A stretch of 64,000 bases of DNA, taken from Microbacterium hydrocarbonoxydans (GTDB lineage Bacteria > Actinomycetota > Actinomycetes > Actinomycetales > Microbacteriaceae). Location: contig NZ_JYJB01000009.1 in NCBI RefSeq assembly GCF_000956475.1, positions 62,001 to 126,000 on the forward strand. The letters are read 5' to 3'. A program made the translations under genes and the position numbers. The notes beneath the pieces were generated by a model. The model was not told the DNA's origin, searched no databases, and saw only the letters and a program-made list of their open reading frames with translations. This document shows, piece after piece, positions 46,290-54,233 of this stretch; positions within the stretch are counted from its first letter, which is position 1; each line of letters opens with the position of its first letter.

Positions 46290-47545
46290 CGCGTCACCTG
46301 CACGGTCTCGTCGGCCACCAGTTCCGGCCCGATCGCCCTGTCGAGGCGTAGCCCCGAGATGCGCAGGCCGGTGGCGAACTGCGCCTGGATCCCCGCTGCG
46401 GCCATCGCGGGGACGCCGTCGGCCATGGCCGGGACGGCGGGCTCGGCATCCGGGGCGAACGCGATGCTGACGTCGTCGAGCGTGACGTCGTCGAGAGGGG
46501 CCTCAGGCAGGCCGGAGAGGAACGCCGCGCAGGACTGCACGTTCGTCGCGGTGATGTGGGACAGGTGGATGCCGCGGAACCGCGGCGTGCCCTCATCGAC
46601 CGGCTGGGGCGTGCGATCGGACACGATCGGCAGCTTGCCGTCGGGTCCGCAGAAGTAGAAGGGGTTGATGACGAGCGGGCACATCACGCGGTCCATCACG
46701 ATGTTCGAGACCCGCACGTCGGCCACCGTGCCGCCGCGGCCTCGACGCGACTTGATGCGGATGCCGCGATCGGTGCCCTGGAACACGCAGTTCGAGATCA
46801 CGACGCCGCGGACGCCGCCCGACATCTCGCTGCCGATCACGACGCCGCCGTGGCCGTGGATCATGGTGCAGTTCGTGATCGCGATGTTCTCGCACGGCAC
46901 CCGGTCGAGGGAGTGCTCGCTGCCGGCCTTGATGGCGATGCAGTCGTCGCCCACGTCGATGTGGCAGTCGCTGATGCGCACGTTGCGGCTCGATTCGGGG
47001 TCGATGCCATCGGTGTTGGGGGAGTCCGGCGGGTTGAAGATGCGGATGCCGGTGATCCGCACGTCGTCGCAGAGCAGCGGGTGCACCGTCCAGGCCGGGG
47101 AGTCGCGCAGGGTGACGTCCGCGATGTCGATCCGGGAGCATCCGTGCAGTCCGATCAGCGTCGGGCGGGGATAGACCAGATCGCCCGCGCGGAACGCCGC
47201 CCACCACCACGCGCCGCCGCCGTCGATCTCGCCCCGACCGGTGATCGAGACGCCCACGGCATCCCGCGCGTAGATGCACGGAGAGTGGATGGTGGTGGTC
47301 GCGCCCTCCCAGCGAGCGGCCACCGGTGGGTACAGGGCCGGGTCGGGGACGAATCGCAGCACGGCCCCTGCCTCGAGGTGCAGCTCCACATGGGAACGCA
47401 GGCGCAGAGCGCCGGTCTCGTGCAGGCCAGGGGCGACGCTCACGCGACCGCCGCCCGCATCGGCTGCACTGTCGATCGCCGACTGCAGCGCGCGTGTCGT
47501 GCGCACGACGCTGCTGACGGCGCTCTGCACCTGCGTTCCGCTCAT
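46286..47545 (-). CDS. Glycoside hydrolase family 28 (polygalacturonase)
   Basis: A right-handed beta-helix enzyme (419 aa) with the GH28 set SPNTDGID (~177), GDDCIAIKAG, GHGGVVIGSE and RIKSRRGRGG. The three catalytic Asp residues are in NTDG and GDD, and the substrate-binding His and Arg/Lys are in GHGG and RIK. There is no signal peptide. An intracellular exo-type enzyme releasing galacturonate from imported oligogalacturonides or rhamnogalacturonan fragments fits best. It lies inside the transporter operon, one base after the binding-protein stop. Confidence 0.94.
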   Translation of the reverse strand: MSGTQVQSAVSSVVRTTRALQSAIDSAADAGGGRVSVAPGLHETGALRLRSHVELHLEAGAVLRFVPDPALYPPVAARWEGATTTIHSPCIYARDAVGVSITGRGEIDGGGAWWWAAFRAGDLVYPRPTLIGLHGCSRIDIADVTLRDSPAWTVHPLLCDDVRITGIRIFNPPDSPNTDGIDPESSRNVRISDCHIDVGDDCIAIKAGSEHSLDRVPCENIAITNCTMIHGHGGVVIGSEMSGGVRGVVISNCVFQGTDRGIRIKSRRGRGGTVADVRVSNIVMDRVMCPLVINPFYFCGPDGKLPIVSDRTPQPVDEGTPRFRGIHLSHITATNVQSCAAFLSGLPEAPLDDVTLDDVSIAFAPDAEPAVPAMADGVPAMAAAGIQAQFATGLRISGLRLDRAIGPELVADETVQVTR

Positions 47546-47546
47546 A

Positions 47547-49067
47547 TCACTTGCTCTCGGCGTAGGAGGCGGTGAACTCCTCGATCATCTTGTCGAGTCC
47601 CTGGCTGCCGAGTGCGTCGATCGCATCCTCGTAGCCGTCCATGTCGAGCTGGCCGACCATGTACTTGTTGTAGGCATCGTTGGCGGCCTGCTGGATCGTC
47701 GACCAGCTCTGGTCGAACGTCACGGAGGAGAGCGGCTGCGTCGGGTCGACGACGGCGAACTCGGCGTTCTCGGCGATCTTCTCGTTGCCCTCGTCTACGT
47801 ACGGCGAGGAGCTCTTGAACGTCGTGACGATGTCCGACGGGCGAGACGAGTTGTACGGCTGCACCTCCTGCTCCCACGTGGCCTGGTCGGTGATCGTGAC
47901 GACGCCGTCGTCGTCCACCGTGTAGTGCTCGCCCTCGATGCCGTTCGTCATCAGCGCGTACGCCTCCTCGTCGAGCAGCTTGTCGATGAACGCGAGGATC
48001 GACTTCAGCTCGGCCTCGTCCTTCACCTGCGTGGTCGACATCGCCAGCCAGCCGCCGAATCCGCCGCCCGTGTCGGAGAGGATGCGGCGCGGTACGTCGT
48101 CGAAAGTGATGTCGTTGATGAGCGCCCACGCCATCGGGGTGTTCGGGTCGGCGCTCAGAGCGAGGTTCATGTAGTTCTTCGCCTCGAACAGGCCGGTCAC
48201 GACGATGCCGCCCTTGCCCTGGGCGATCGCATCCTGCTGGTTCTGCTTCTGCATGGTCACGAACTCGCTGTTCACCGCTCCCTGCTCGTACAGGCCGCGG
48301 TACCACTCCATGGCGTCCTTGAACTCGTCGGTCTGGAAGGCGGGGACGACCTCGTCGTCATCCGTGATCTCCCAGTTGTTGCCTGCGCCGAAGTAGCCGG
48401 CCAGCGTCTTGAATCCGAGCTTGAAGCTCTCCAGCCGGTCGATGAACCCGGTGGTGTCGTCCTGTCCGTTGCCGTCCGGGTCCTGAGTGGCGAACGCCAC
48501 CGCCACATCGCCGAGCTCCTCGATCGTGTGCGGTGCCTCGAGACCGAGGTTGTCGAGCCAGTCCTGGCGCACCAGCACGCCGTAGCGGGCCATCGGCTTC
48601 TGGAAGGGCACGCCGTACAGATGGCCGTCGACGCGGGCCGAGGCGATCGTCTGCTCGTCGATCTTCGACAGATTGGGGTAGTCCTTCAGATACTTCTCGA
48701 CGTCCCAGAACTGCCCGGACTTGAGTGCCTGGCGCACCGAGGTGTTCGACGTGTTGGTGATGGAGGTGATGTCGGCGAGCGAGTCCGAGGCCAGCGCCGC
48801 GTTGATCTTCTCGTCCTTCGACGCGTCGGGCACCCACTGGATGTCGAGCTTCGTGCCGGTGTACTCCTCGAGCGCCGTCTGGATCGGGCCGTCGGCCTCC
48901 GGAGTGGTGGGCGTGTGCAGCATCGTCATCCAGGTGACGCTCTCTGCAGGCTTGGTCTCGGCGTTGCCGCCGCCGTCGGAGTCGCCCGACGAGCCGCACG
49001 CCGTGAGCGCGAGCGCCGCGGCGACGACGGAAGCGACGGTGATTCCGAGTCTGGACTGATTCCTCAT
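47547..49067 (-). CDS. Extracellular solute-binding lipoprotein (LplA/YtcQ-like)
   Basis: The sugar-capturing subunit (506 aa) has a signal peptide and lipobox LTAC (Cys ~24), then a Gly/Ser/Asp linker. The mature domain has VTWMTMLHT, PDGNGQDDTTGF (a calcium-loop-like DxNxxD) and QDWLDNLGLEAP. These features are shared by the large binding proteins of the LplA/YtcQ group. It overlaps the YesL-like gene by four bases. Bound ligand would be passed to the permeases at 49735 and 44893. Confidence 0.92.
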   Translation of the reverse strand: MRNQSRLGITVASVVAAALALTACGSSGDSDGGGNAETKPAESVTWMTMLHTPTTPEADGPIQTALEEYTGTKLDIQWVPDASKDEKINAALASDSLADITSITNTSNTSVRQALKSGQFWDVEKYLKDYPNLSKIDEQTIASARVDGHLYGVPFQKPMARYGVLVRQDWLDNLGLEAPHTIEELGDVAVAFATQDPDGNGQDDTTGFIDRLESFKLGFKTLAGYFGAGNNWEITDDDEVVPAFQTDEFKDAMEWYRGLYEQGAVNSEFVTMQKQNQQDAIAQGKGGIVVTGLFEAKNYMNLALSADPNTPMAWALINDITFDDVPRRILSDTGGGFGGWLAMSTTQVKDEAELKSILAFIDKLLDEEAYALMTNGIEGEHYTVDDDGVVTITDQATWEQEVQPYNSSRPSDIVTTFKSSSPYVDEGNEKIAENAEFAVVDPTQPLSSVTFDQSWSTIQQAANDAYNKYMVGQLDMDGYEDAIDALGSQGLDKMIEEFTASYAESK

Positions 49068-49735
49068 TCTGATGTTCCTCTCGCAAGGTGCAGATGAGCC
49101 GGCGAGGTTTCGCGCGGCGTCGGGGGTGAAGTCTGAGCGTCGTCCAGCTGACCGAACACGATGCGCGTGACGAAGCCGACCGCGGCGGCGGGGATGCCGA
49201 CGCCGAACAGCACGAGCACGGGCAGCGCGCAGGAGGCGAGCAGCCAGACGACGGCCGCGACCGCGGCGGCGGCGACGATCGTCCAGTGCAGCGATCCGAC
49301 GCCGATCAGCAGGGCGGCGACGATCTGGCGGGGGATGCTGCGGATGTCGGTGGCCGCCATCACCGCGAACACGTAGGCCGCGATGATGCCGATCACGACG
49401 AGCGCGACGACGTTGGCGAACTGCAGCAGCCAGCTGGATCCGGTGAAGATGTTGGTCACGATGATCGCGGTCGCGGCGAGCAGGATCCAGCCCATCGCAG
49501 CCGTGTGCCAGTAGCGCGTGCGCAGATGGCCGATGAAGGCGGCGGTGACCGGCGGCGTCTCGCCACGGCGGAACCATCCGTCGATGTAGGCGGCTACCGC
49601 ATACGAGGCCGGTCCGATGCCGAACACGACCAGCCCGAGCGCGGTCGCCGCGATCCAGAGCAGGTTGAGGTAGGCGACGCGGTAGACGGCCCGCAGGAAC
49701 AGGTTCAGGCGCATGAACGCCTCGTACGAGAACAT
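49064..49735 (-). CDS. YesL-like (DUF624) membrane protein
   Basis: A 223-aa protein with five to six membrane segments. The opening RLNLFLRAVYRVAYLNLLWIAATALGLVVFGIGPA fits DUF624/YesL, found in Bacillus next to rhamnogalacturonan-uptake genes (yesLMNOPQ). Its position between the permease and the binding protein is the same as in such operons. TGATG coupling with the permease is tight (one-base overlap). The function is unproven, probably accessory to the importer. Confidence 0.87.
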   Translation of the reverse strand: MFSYEAFMRLNLFLRAVYRVAYLNLLWIAATALGLVVFGIGPASYAVAAYIDGWFRRGETPPVTAAFIGHLRTRYWHTAAMGWILLAATAIIVTNIFTGSSWLLQFANVVALVVIGIIAAYVFAVMAATDIRSIPRQIVAALLIGVGSLHWTIVAAAAVAAVVWLLASCALPVLVLFGVGIPAAAVGFVTRIVFGQLDDAQTSPPTPRETSPAHLHLARGTSE

Positions 49736-50688
49736 CAGTACACGCCCTCCTCGCCGAGCTTCTTCGCGAGCCTGTTGGCTGCGATGACGAGGATGAGCCC
49801 CACGAGCCCCTTGAACAGGCCCACCGCGGTGGCGTAGCTGAGCTGTCCGTTCTGGATTCCGGCGGTGTAGACGTAGGTGTCGAAGATCTCGCCGAGATCG
49901 CGGTTCAGCGAGTTCAGCATCAGGAACATGTGCTCGAACCCGAGTTCGAGGAAGTCGCCGATCGCGAGGATGAACATCACGATGATGGTCGGTCGGATCG
50001 CGGGGAGCGTGATGTGCCAGGTCTGCAGCCAGCGTCCGGCGCCGTCGAGCTCGGCAGCCTCGTAGAGCTCCATGTCGACCCCGGTCATCGCGGCGAGATA
50101 GATGATCGTTCCCCAGCCGGCCGTCTTCCAGATCTCCTGCATCGTGTAGAGCGGCCGCAGCCAGTTCGGGTCGGTGAGGAACGGGACGGCATCCATTCCC
50201 CACGACTTCAGAAGCGCGTTGATGCTGCCGCCGTCGGTGGTCAGCAGCACGTAGAAGAGCGAGACGACGATGACCCAGGACATGAAGTGCGGAAGGTAGA
50301 TGATCGTCTGGATGCTGCGCTGGAACAGCTTCGAGCGCAGTTCGTTCAGCAGGAGCGCGAGGATGATCGGCACCGGGAACGAGAAGACGAGCAGCAGCAG
50401 CGACACCGACACCGTGTTGACCAGCAGCATCACGAACGTGGACTCGCTGAAGAACCGGATGAAGTGATCGAAGCCGACCCAGGGGCTGCCGCCGATGCCG
50501 CGGAACGGCGAGTAGTCCTGGAAGGCGATGATCAGCCCGCCCATCGGCACGTACTTGAAGATGATGAAGTACGCGATGCCAGGGATGGCCATCAGATACA
50601 GCGCGCGATGCCGCCATATGCTCTGCCACCACGGGCGGGTCCGAGGGGTGACGGAAGTGTGTGCTGCCGTCGCGTCAACGCTCACCAT
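49735..50688 (-). CDS. Carbohydrate ABC transporter permease (LplB-like)
   Basis: The 317-aa permease has six membrane segments. The opening RALYLMAIPGIAYFIIFKYVPMGGLIIAFQDYSPFRGI is the LplB signature. The EAA loop is ELYEAAELDGAGRWLQTWHITLPAIRPT. It is the first gene of operon C and should pair with the distal LplC-like permease. AGAAGG precedes the ATG. Two LacI-type operators lie 54-82 bases upstream. Confidence 0.93.
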   Translation of the reverse strand: MVSVDATAAHTSVTPRTRPWWQSIWRHRALYLMAIPGIAYFIIFKYVPMGGLIIAFQDYSPFRGIGGSPWVGFDHFIRFFSESTFVMLLVNTVSVSLLLLVFSFPVPIILALLLNELRSKLFQRSIQTIIYLPHFMSWVIVVSLFYVLLTTDGGSINALLKSWGMDAVPFLTDPNWLRPLYTMQEIWKTAGWGTIIYLAAMTGVDMELYEAAELDGAGRWLQTWHITLPAIRPTIIVMFILAIGDFLELGFEHMFLMLNSLNRDLGEIFDTYVYTAGIQNGQLSYATAVGLFKGLVGLILVIAANRLAKKLGEEGVY

Positions 50689-50741
50689 CGGTGCGCCCTT
50701 CTGTTCTCGCCGTCGAGTCCGGTGAGGGGGAATTCACCAGA

Positions 50742-50801
50742 AAGCGTTTCCCCGAGTAACCGGTTTCCCGAGAGTAGCATGCACGACGGATGCCGACAAC
50801 C
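50742..50801 (-). promoter_or_regulatory. Promoter and two LacI operators of operon C
   Basis: On the minus strand, TTGTCG (50796-50801), a 17-base spacer and TACTCT (50773-50778) form the promoter. Downstream lie TAACCGGTTTCC (50759-50770) and GAAAGCGTTTCC (50742-50753). These are two operator types, which suggests control by both LacI proteins of the locus. Confidence 0.65.
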
Positions 50802-50855
50802 GGCAGTTTCTCCGCTGGGGGTCTCGACTCCCCGGCGCGCCGTCAGCGCCCGGAA

Positions 50856-51866
50856 TCAGACCTGCGGAGCCGGGTTCCTGACCGGGCCTGTGCTGGCGCG
50901 GATGACGACCTCGGGCGTGAAGATCGCAGAGGCGGTGGGCTCGCCGCCGGTGAGAAGGGCGTGCATCGCGGCCCACGCGTCTCGTCCGATCTCGAAGGAG
51001 GGGACGGCCGCGGTCGTGAGCGGGGGCGTGGTGTACGCGGCGAACGGGATGTCGTCGAAACCGGCGATCGACAGATCTTCGGGCACGCGGATGCCGCGAG
51101 TCGAGACCGCCGACAGCAGCCCCATCGCCACGAGGTCGTTGAACGCCAGCGCAGCCGTCGCCCCGCTCGAGATCACCGCGTCGGCTGATGCGGCTCCGCT
51201 GTCGAAATCGACGCCGGCAGGTATCTCGACGAACTCGACGTCGCCGCTGGTCGAGGCGTCGGCGATGGCGCGCTTGCGCGCTTCGCCCGAGGCGCTGGCG
51301 ACGACTCCGGAGAGGAATGCGATTCGTCGGTGGCCGAGGCTGCGCAGGTGCGCGATCAGCTCGGTGGTGGCGGCCCCGTAGTCAGCCGCCACGGTCGGCA
51401 CGTCGGCCTGCGGAGGGCGATTGATCACGACGGCCGGGGCGACAGAGGGGAGGAGTGCGGACAGCCCGCTCTGCGGCAGGCGCGGAGCACAGAGGATCAC
51501 GCCGTCCGTGCGGCGGCGCGTCGTCGTGACGAGCGCCGCCTCTTCGTCGACCTGCTCTGCGGTGTCGGAGATCAGCACGTGGTAGCCGTCGGCGGACGCC
51601 GCCCGGCTGAGCCCGCGGAGGATCGCCTGGAACGTGGGGTTGGCGAGATCGGGGATGACGACGGACACCGTCTGGGTTCGCCCGAGCACGAGGCTGCGCG
51701 CGACGGGGTTGGCGGCGTACCCGAGCTCGGCGGCTGCGGCTTTGACGCGGTCTGCCAGTGCGGGATCGACCGTCGGGTTGTCGTTCATCGCGCGCGACAC
51801 GGTCGACAGGGAGACGCCGGCGAGTCGGGCGACGTCGATGATGCCGGGGCGCGTGGAGCGTGCCAT
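50856..51866 (-). CDS. LacI-family transcriptional regulator (second)
   Basis: A 336-aa regulator with HTH GIIDVARLAGVSLSTVSRAMND and the hinge NPVARSLVLGRT. The sensor domain contains VVIPDLANPTFQAILRGLS and FDDIPFAAYTTPPLTT. It is divergent from the M24-like gene, with the operator GAAAACGTTTTA (51912-51923) between them beside a TAGTAT -10 box, so autoregulation is likely. It differs clearly from the regulator at 41687 in its recognition helix (SLSTVSRAM against SKATVSRVA), so the two may prefer different operator centres. Confidence 0.93.
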   Translation of the reverse strand: MARSTRPGIIDVARLAGVSLSTVSRAMNDNPTVDPALADRVKAAAAELGYAANPVARSLVLGRTQTVSVVIPDLANPTFQAILRGLSRAASADGYHVLISDTAEQVDEEAALVTTTRRRTDGVILCAPRLPQSGLSALLPSVAPAVVINRPPQADVPTVAADYGAATTELIAHLRSLGHRRIAFLSGVVASASGEARKRAIADASTSGDVEFVEIPAGVDFDSGAASADAVISSGATAALAFNDLVAMGLLSAVSTRGIRVPEDLSIAGFDDIPFAAYTTPPLTTAAVPSFEIGRDAWAAMHALLTGGEPTASAIFTPEVVIRASTGPVRNPAPQV

Positions 51867-51911
51867 GTGATTCCCATCTTCCGCATTCGGCGGAATCCGG
51901 TCATACTACGA

Positions 51912-51923
51912 GAAAACGTTTTA
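51912..51923. promoter_or_regulatory. LacI-type operator between lacI and the M24-like gene
   Basis: GAAAACGTTTTA, centred on ACGT, lies 46 bases before the regulator start. It sits 15 bases before the start of the M24-like gene, so one site can control both. Confidence 0.65.
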
Positions 51924-51937
51924 TGACCGGAGGTGCC

Positions 51938-52969
51938 GTGGTCGGTTCGTACCTGGATCGTATCGAGAAGCAGCAGAGGATCGCCCGAGTGCGCGAGTCG
52001 GCCGGCGGACCGCTGCTGCTCACCTCTCACGAATCCATCGCCTGGTACCTCGAGGGGGTGCGCACGCACGTCTCGCTCGCCGGTCCCCCGGTGCTGGCGG
52101 TGCGGGCTGACGTCGACGGGGACACGCTGTACGTGGCCGACAACGAGGCTGACCGGCTGATCGCCGAAGAGCTGCTGCCGGAAGATGCCGAGCGCGTGGT
52201 CCGCGTGCCCTGGTGGATTCCACCGGCTGCGGCCGCCGAGCCCGCGATCGCCGAGACCGAGGTCGGTGCGGCCCTGCGGGCGGCCAGGGCGGGGATGCTG
52301 CCTGCCGAGGTCGGCCGATACCGGCTGATCGCTGGTGAGACCGCCGAGGCGCTCACGGAGGCGCTCACCGTCGTTCATCCTGCACAGACCGAGCGGGAGA
52401 CGGCATCCGCCGTGTCGGCGGCGCTCGCCGCGCGGGGCATCGATCCCCTGGTCGTGCTGGTCGCAGGCAGCGAGCGGAGCGGCTTTCGGCATCCGCTGCC
52501 GACGTCCGGACGACTCGGCGACCGTGCCATGGTGGTCGTGTGCGGGCGCCGTCATGGATTGATCGCGAATGCCACGCGGTGGATCGGGGAGTCTGTCGAC
52601 GACGAGCCGATCCTCGCTGTCGAGCACGCGTTCTTCGAGGCCTCGATGCCGGGGCGTCGACTCGATGACGCGTTCGCCGCGGGCTGTGCCGCGTACGGGC
52701 GCGCGGGCTTCGATGCAGATGAATGGCAGCGGCACCACCAGGGCGGACCGACCGGCTATGCCGGGCGCGACCCGCGCGCCACCGCATCCACCGCCGATCT
52801 GCTCGTCGAGAATCAGGCGTTCGCCTGGAATCCGACCGCGCCGGGCGTCAAGATCGAGGACACGGTGCTGCGCACCGCTGAGGGCTGGGAGGTGCTCACG
52901 ATCGACGACCGCTGGCCGTCGGTCGAGTACGAAGGGATGCTGCGGCCGGCGACGCGTCCGTACGCCTGA
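51938..52969 (+). CDS. M24-fold (Xaa-Pro peptidase-like) protein lacking metal-binding Asp residues
   Basis: The 343-aa protein shows the creatinase N-terminal domain and M24 catalytic fold. Where the family has two metal Asp residues (VDxG and SDxTR), it reads MVVVCGRRHG and ANATRW. The later His (HHQGGPTGY) and Glu residues (LLVENQ and KIEDTVL) remain. It is therefore probably not an ordinary metallopeptidase. GGAGG precedes the GTG at 51938; an ATG at 51923 is in frame but overlaps the operator. It sits in the pectin locus under LacI control; its job is unknown. Confidence 0.82.
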   Translation: MVGSYLDRIEKQQRIARVRESAGGPLLLTSHESIAWYLEGVRTHVSLAGPPVLAVRADVDGDTLYVADNEADRLIAEELLPEDAERVVRVPWWIPPAAAAEPAIAETEVGAALRAARAGMLPAEVGRYRLIAGETAEALTEALTVVHPAQTERETASAVSAALAARGIDPLVVLVAGSERSGFRHPLPTSGRLGDRAMVVVCGRRHGLIANATRWIGESVDDEPILAVEHAFFEASMPGRRLDDAFAAGCAAYGRAGFDADEWQRHHQGGPTGYAGRDPRATASTADLLVENQAFAWNPTAPGVKIEDTVLRTAEGWEVLTIDDRWPSVEYEGMLRPATRPYA

Positions 52970-52972
52970 GCG

Positions 52973-54100
52973 TCAGCGGCTCACCGACGCCGTGCGCCTG
53001 CCGGCGATCGCGGCGCGCGCGAACGGCGCGTCGAGCTCGCTGAAGAGCGCCCCGCTGCGCGCCGTGCGCTCGATCCAGTCGTCGATGCCCTCGATCGTGG
53101 TCAACGGGGAGGGGCCGTCGGTGCGCACCGTCAGCTCGGACGCCGGGATCGCGAAGGGGGAAGGGGCGGTGCGCACCGCTTCGAGGACGGTCATGAAGGC
53201 GCCGGTCTCGACGAGCGGAGAAGAAAGCGGTACGCCGTGCTCCCGGTGATCGAGCAGCTCTTCGAACAGGTCGGTGCGGCCCGTGCGCTCCCTCCGGCCG
53301 TCGGCGTACGTCAGCTCGTCTTCGGTGTAGGCGAAGACGACGTCGCCCGATGCCGTGCGAACCTCGATCAGAGGAACCTTCTGCTCCGGGCTCGCGAGCG
53401 TCAGCGCGGCCGTGATGCGGCGGCCGTCATGCAGCGTGATCCGCACGGAAGAGGTGTCGTCGGCCTCGATGTCGTTGGCGCGGTACAGCTCGAGGTCGAT
53501 GCGCTGCACGTCTTCTCTGCGCCGTGCGCCGGCGATGCGCAGGGAGGTCGCGATGGCGTGAGCGAGAGGATTGGTCACGACGCCGTCGACGATGGGCACG
53601 CCGTCGAGGGCGCGACGGCCGGCCCACGCCGAACGCGACCAGTACGCGGCATCCCTCGTCCAGCTCGCCCACGTCGCGATCGACGTCGGAGCGCCGAGAG
53701 CGGCGATCTTCTCGAGCGCATGCGAGCCGAAGCTCTGGAAGCCGATCTGGACTGCGCGTCCCGTGCGCTCCTGCGCGGCGAGGAGCTGGCTGAACTGGTC
53801 CATGGTCGCGACCGGCGGCTTCTCGAGGTACACGTCGCTGCCGGCCTCGAGTGCCCGCATCGCCAGCGGGAAATGCGTGCCGGTCGGAGTCGCGATCACT
53901 GTGATGTCGGGGCGGATGCCGCTGTCGAGTGCCGCATCGAGGCTGGGGAACGCCGGGACGTCGGAGGCGAAGCCCTCGGCAGGACCGCCGGCCGGGTCTG
54001 CGACGGCGATCAGGCGAGCGCGGTCGGAGAGCCTCTCGAGGTTGCGGAGGTGCACCGCGCCGAAGCCGCGGGTTCCGACCAGGAGCACGTCGTGGGTCAT
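52973..54100 (-). CDS. Gfo/Idh/MocA family oxidoreductase (second)
   Basis: The 375-aa protein begins VLLVGTRGFGAVHLRNLERL (Rossmann), with AGSDVYLEKPPVATM holding the catalytic Lys. The C-terminal domain includes GVPIVDGVVTNPLAHAI and a beta-sheet region. It shares little beyond the fold with the protein at 38685. It is transcribed alone from a LacI-controlled promoter and ends three bases from the convergent M24-like gene. The substrate is probably a sugar of the same oligosaccharides. Confidence 0.87.
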   Translation of the reverse strand: MTHDVLLVGTRGFGAVHLRNLERLSDRARLIAVADPAGGPAEGFASDVPAFPSLDAALDSGIRPDITVIATPTGTHFPLAMRALEAGSDVYLEKPPVATMDQFSQLLAAQERTGRAVQIGFQSFGSHALEKIAALGAPTSIATWASWTRDAAYWSRSAWAGRRALDGVPIVDGVVTNPLAHAIATSLRIAGARRREDVQRIDLELYRANDIEADDTSSVRITLHDGRRITAALTLASPEQKVPLIEVRTASGDVVFAYTEDELTYADGRRERTGRTDLFEELLDHREHGVPLSSPLVETGAFMTVLEAVRTAPSPFAIPASELTVRTDGPSPLTTIEGIDDWIERTARSGALFSELDAPFARAAIAGRRTASVSR

Positions 54101-54129
54101 GGTGTCCTCTTCCGGGATCGTGTCTCCCC

Positions 54130-54158
54130 AGGGTAAGGGAAAGCGTTTACCGATGCAA
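54130..54158 (-). promoter_or_regulatory. LacI-controlled promoter of the second Gfo/Idh gene
   Basis: On the minus strand, TTGCAT (54153-54158), exactly 17 bases, then TACCCT (54130-54135). The spacer is filled by the operator GAAAGCGTTTAC (54139-54150 on the plus strand). The layout is the same as at 40140-40168. Confidence 0.65.
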
Positions 54159-54233
54159 GGGAGCGATGCTGAGGTCAGCCGAGCAGGCCCTCAGCGAGAT
54201 CGGGGACGCGGGAGCGCCGAGGGCGGAGGCGCC

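Noticed and set aside
49068..49577. Longer N-terminal version of the solute-binding protein
   Set aside because: The extension is out-of-frame YesL sequence. A normal lipoprotein signal begins at 49067.
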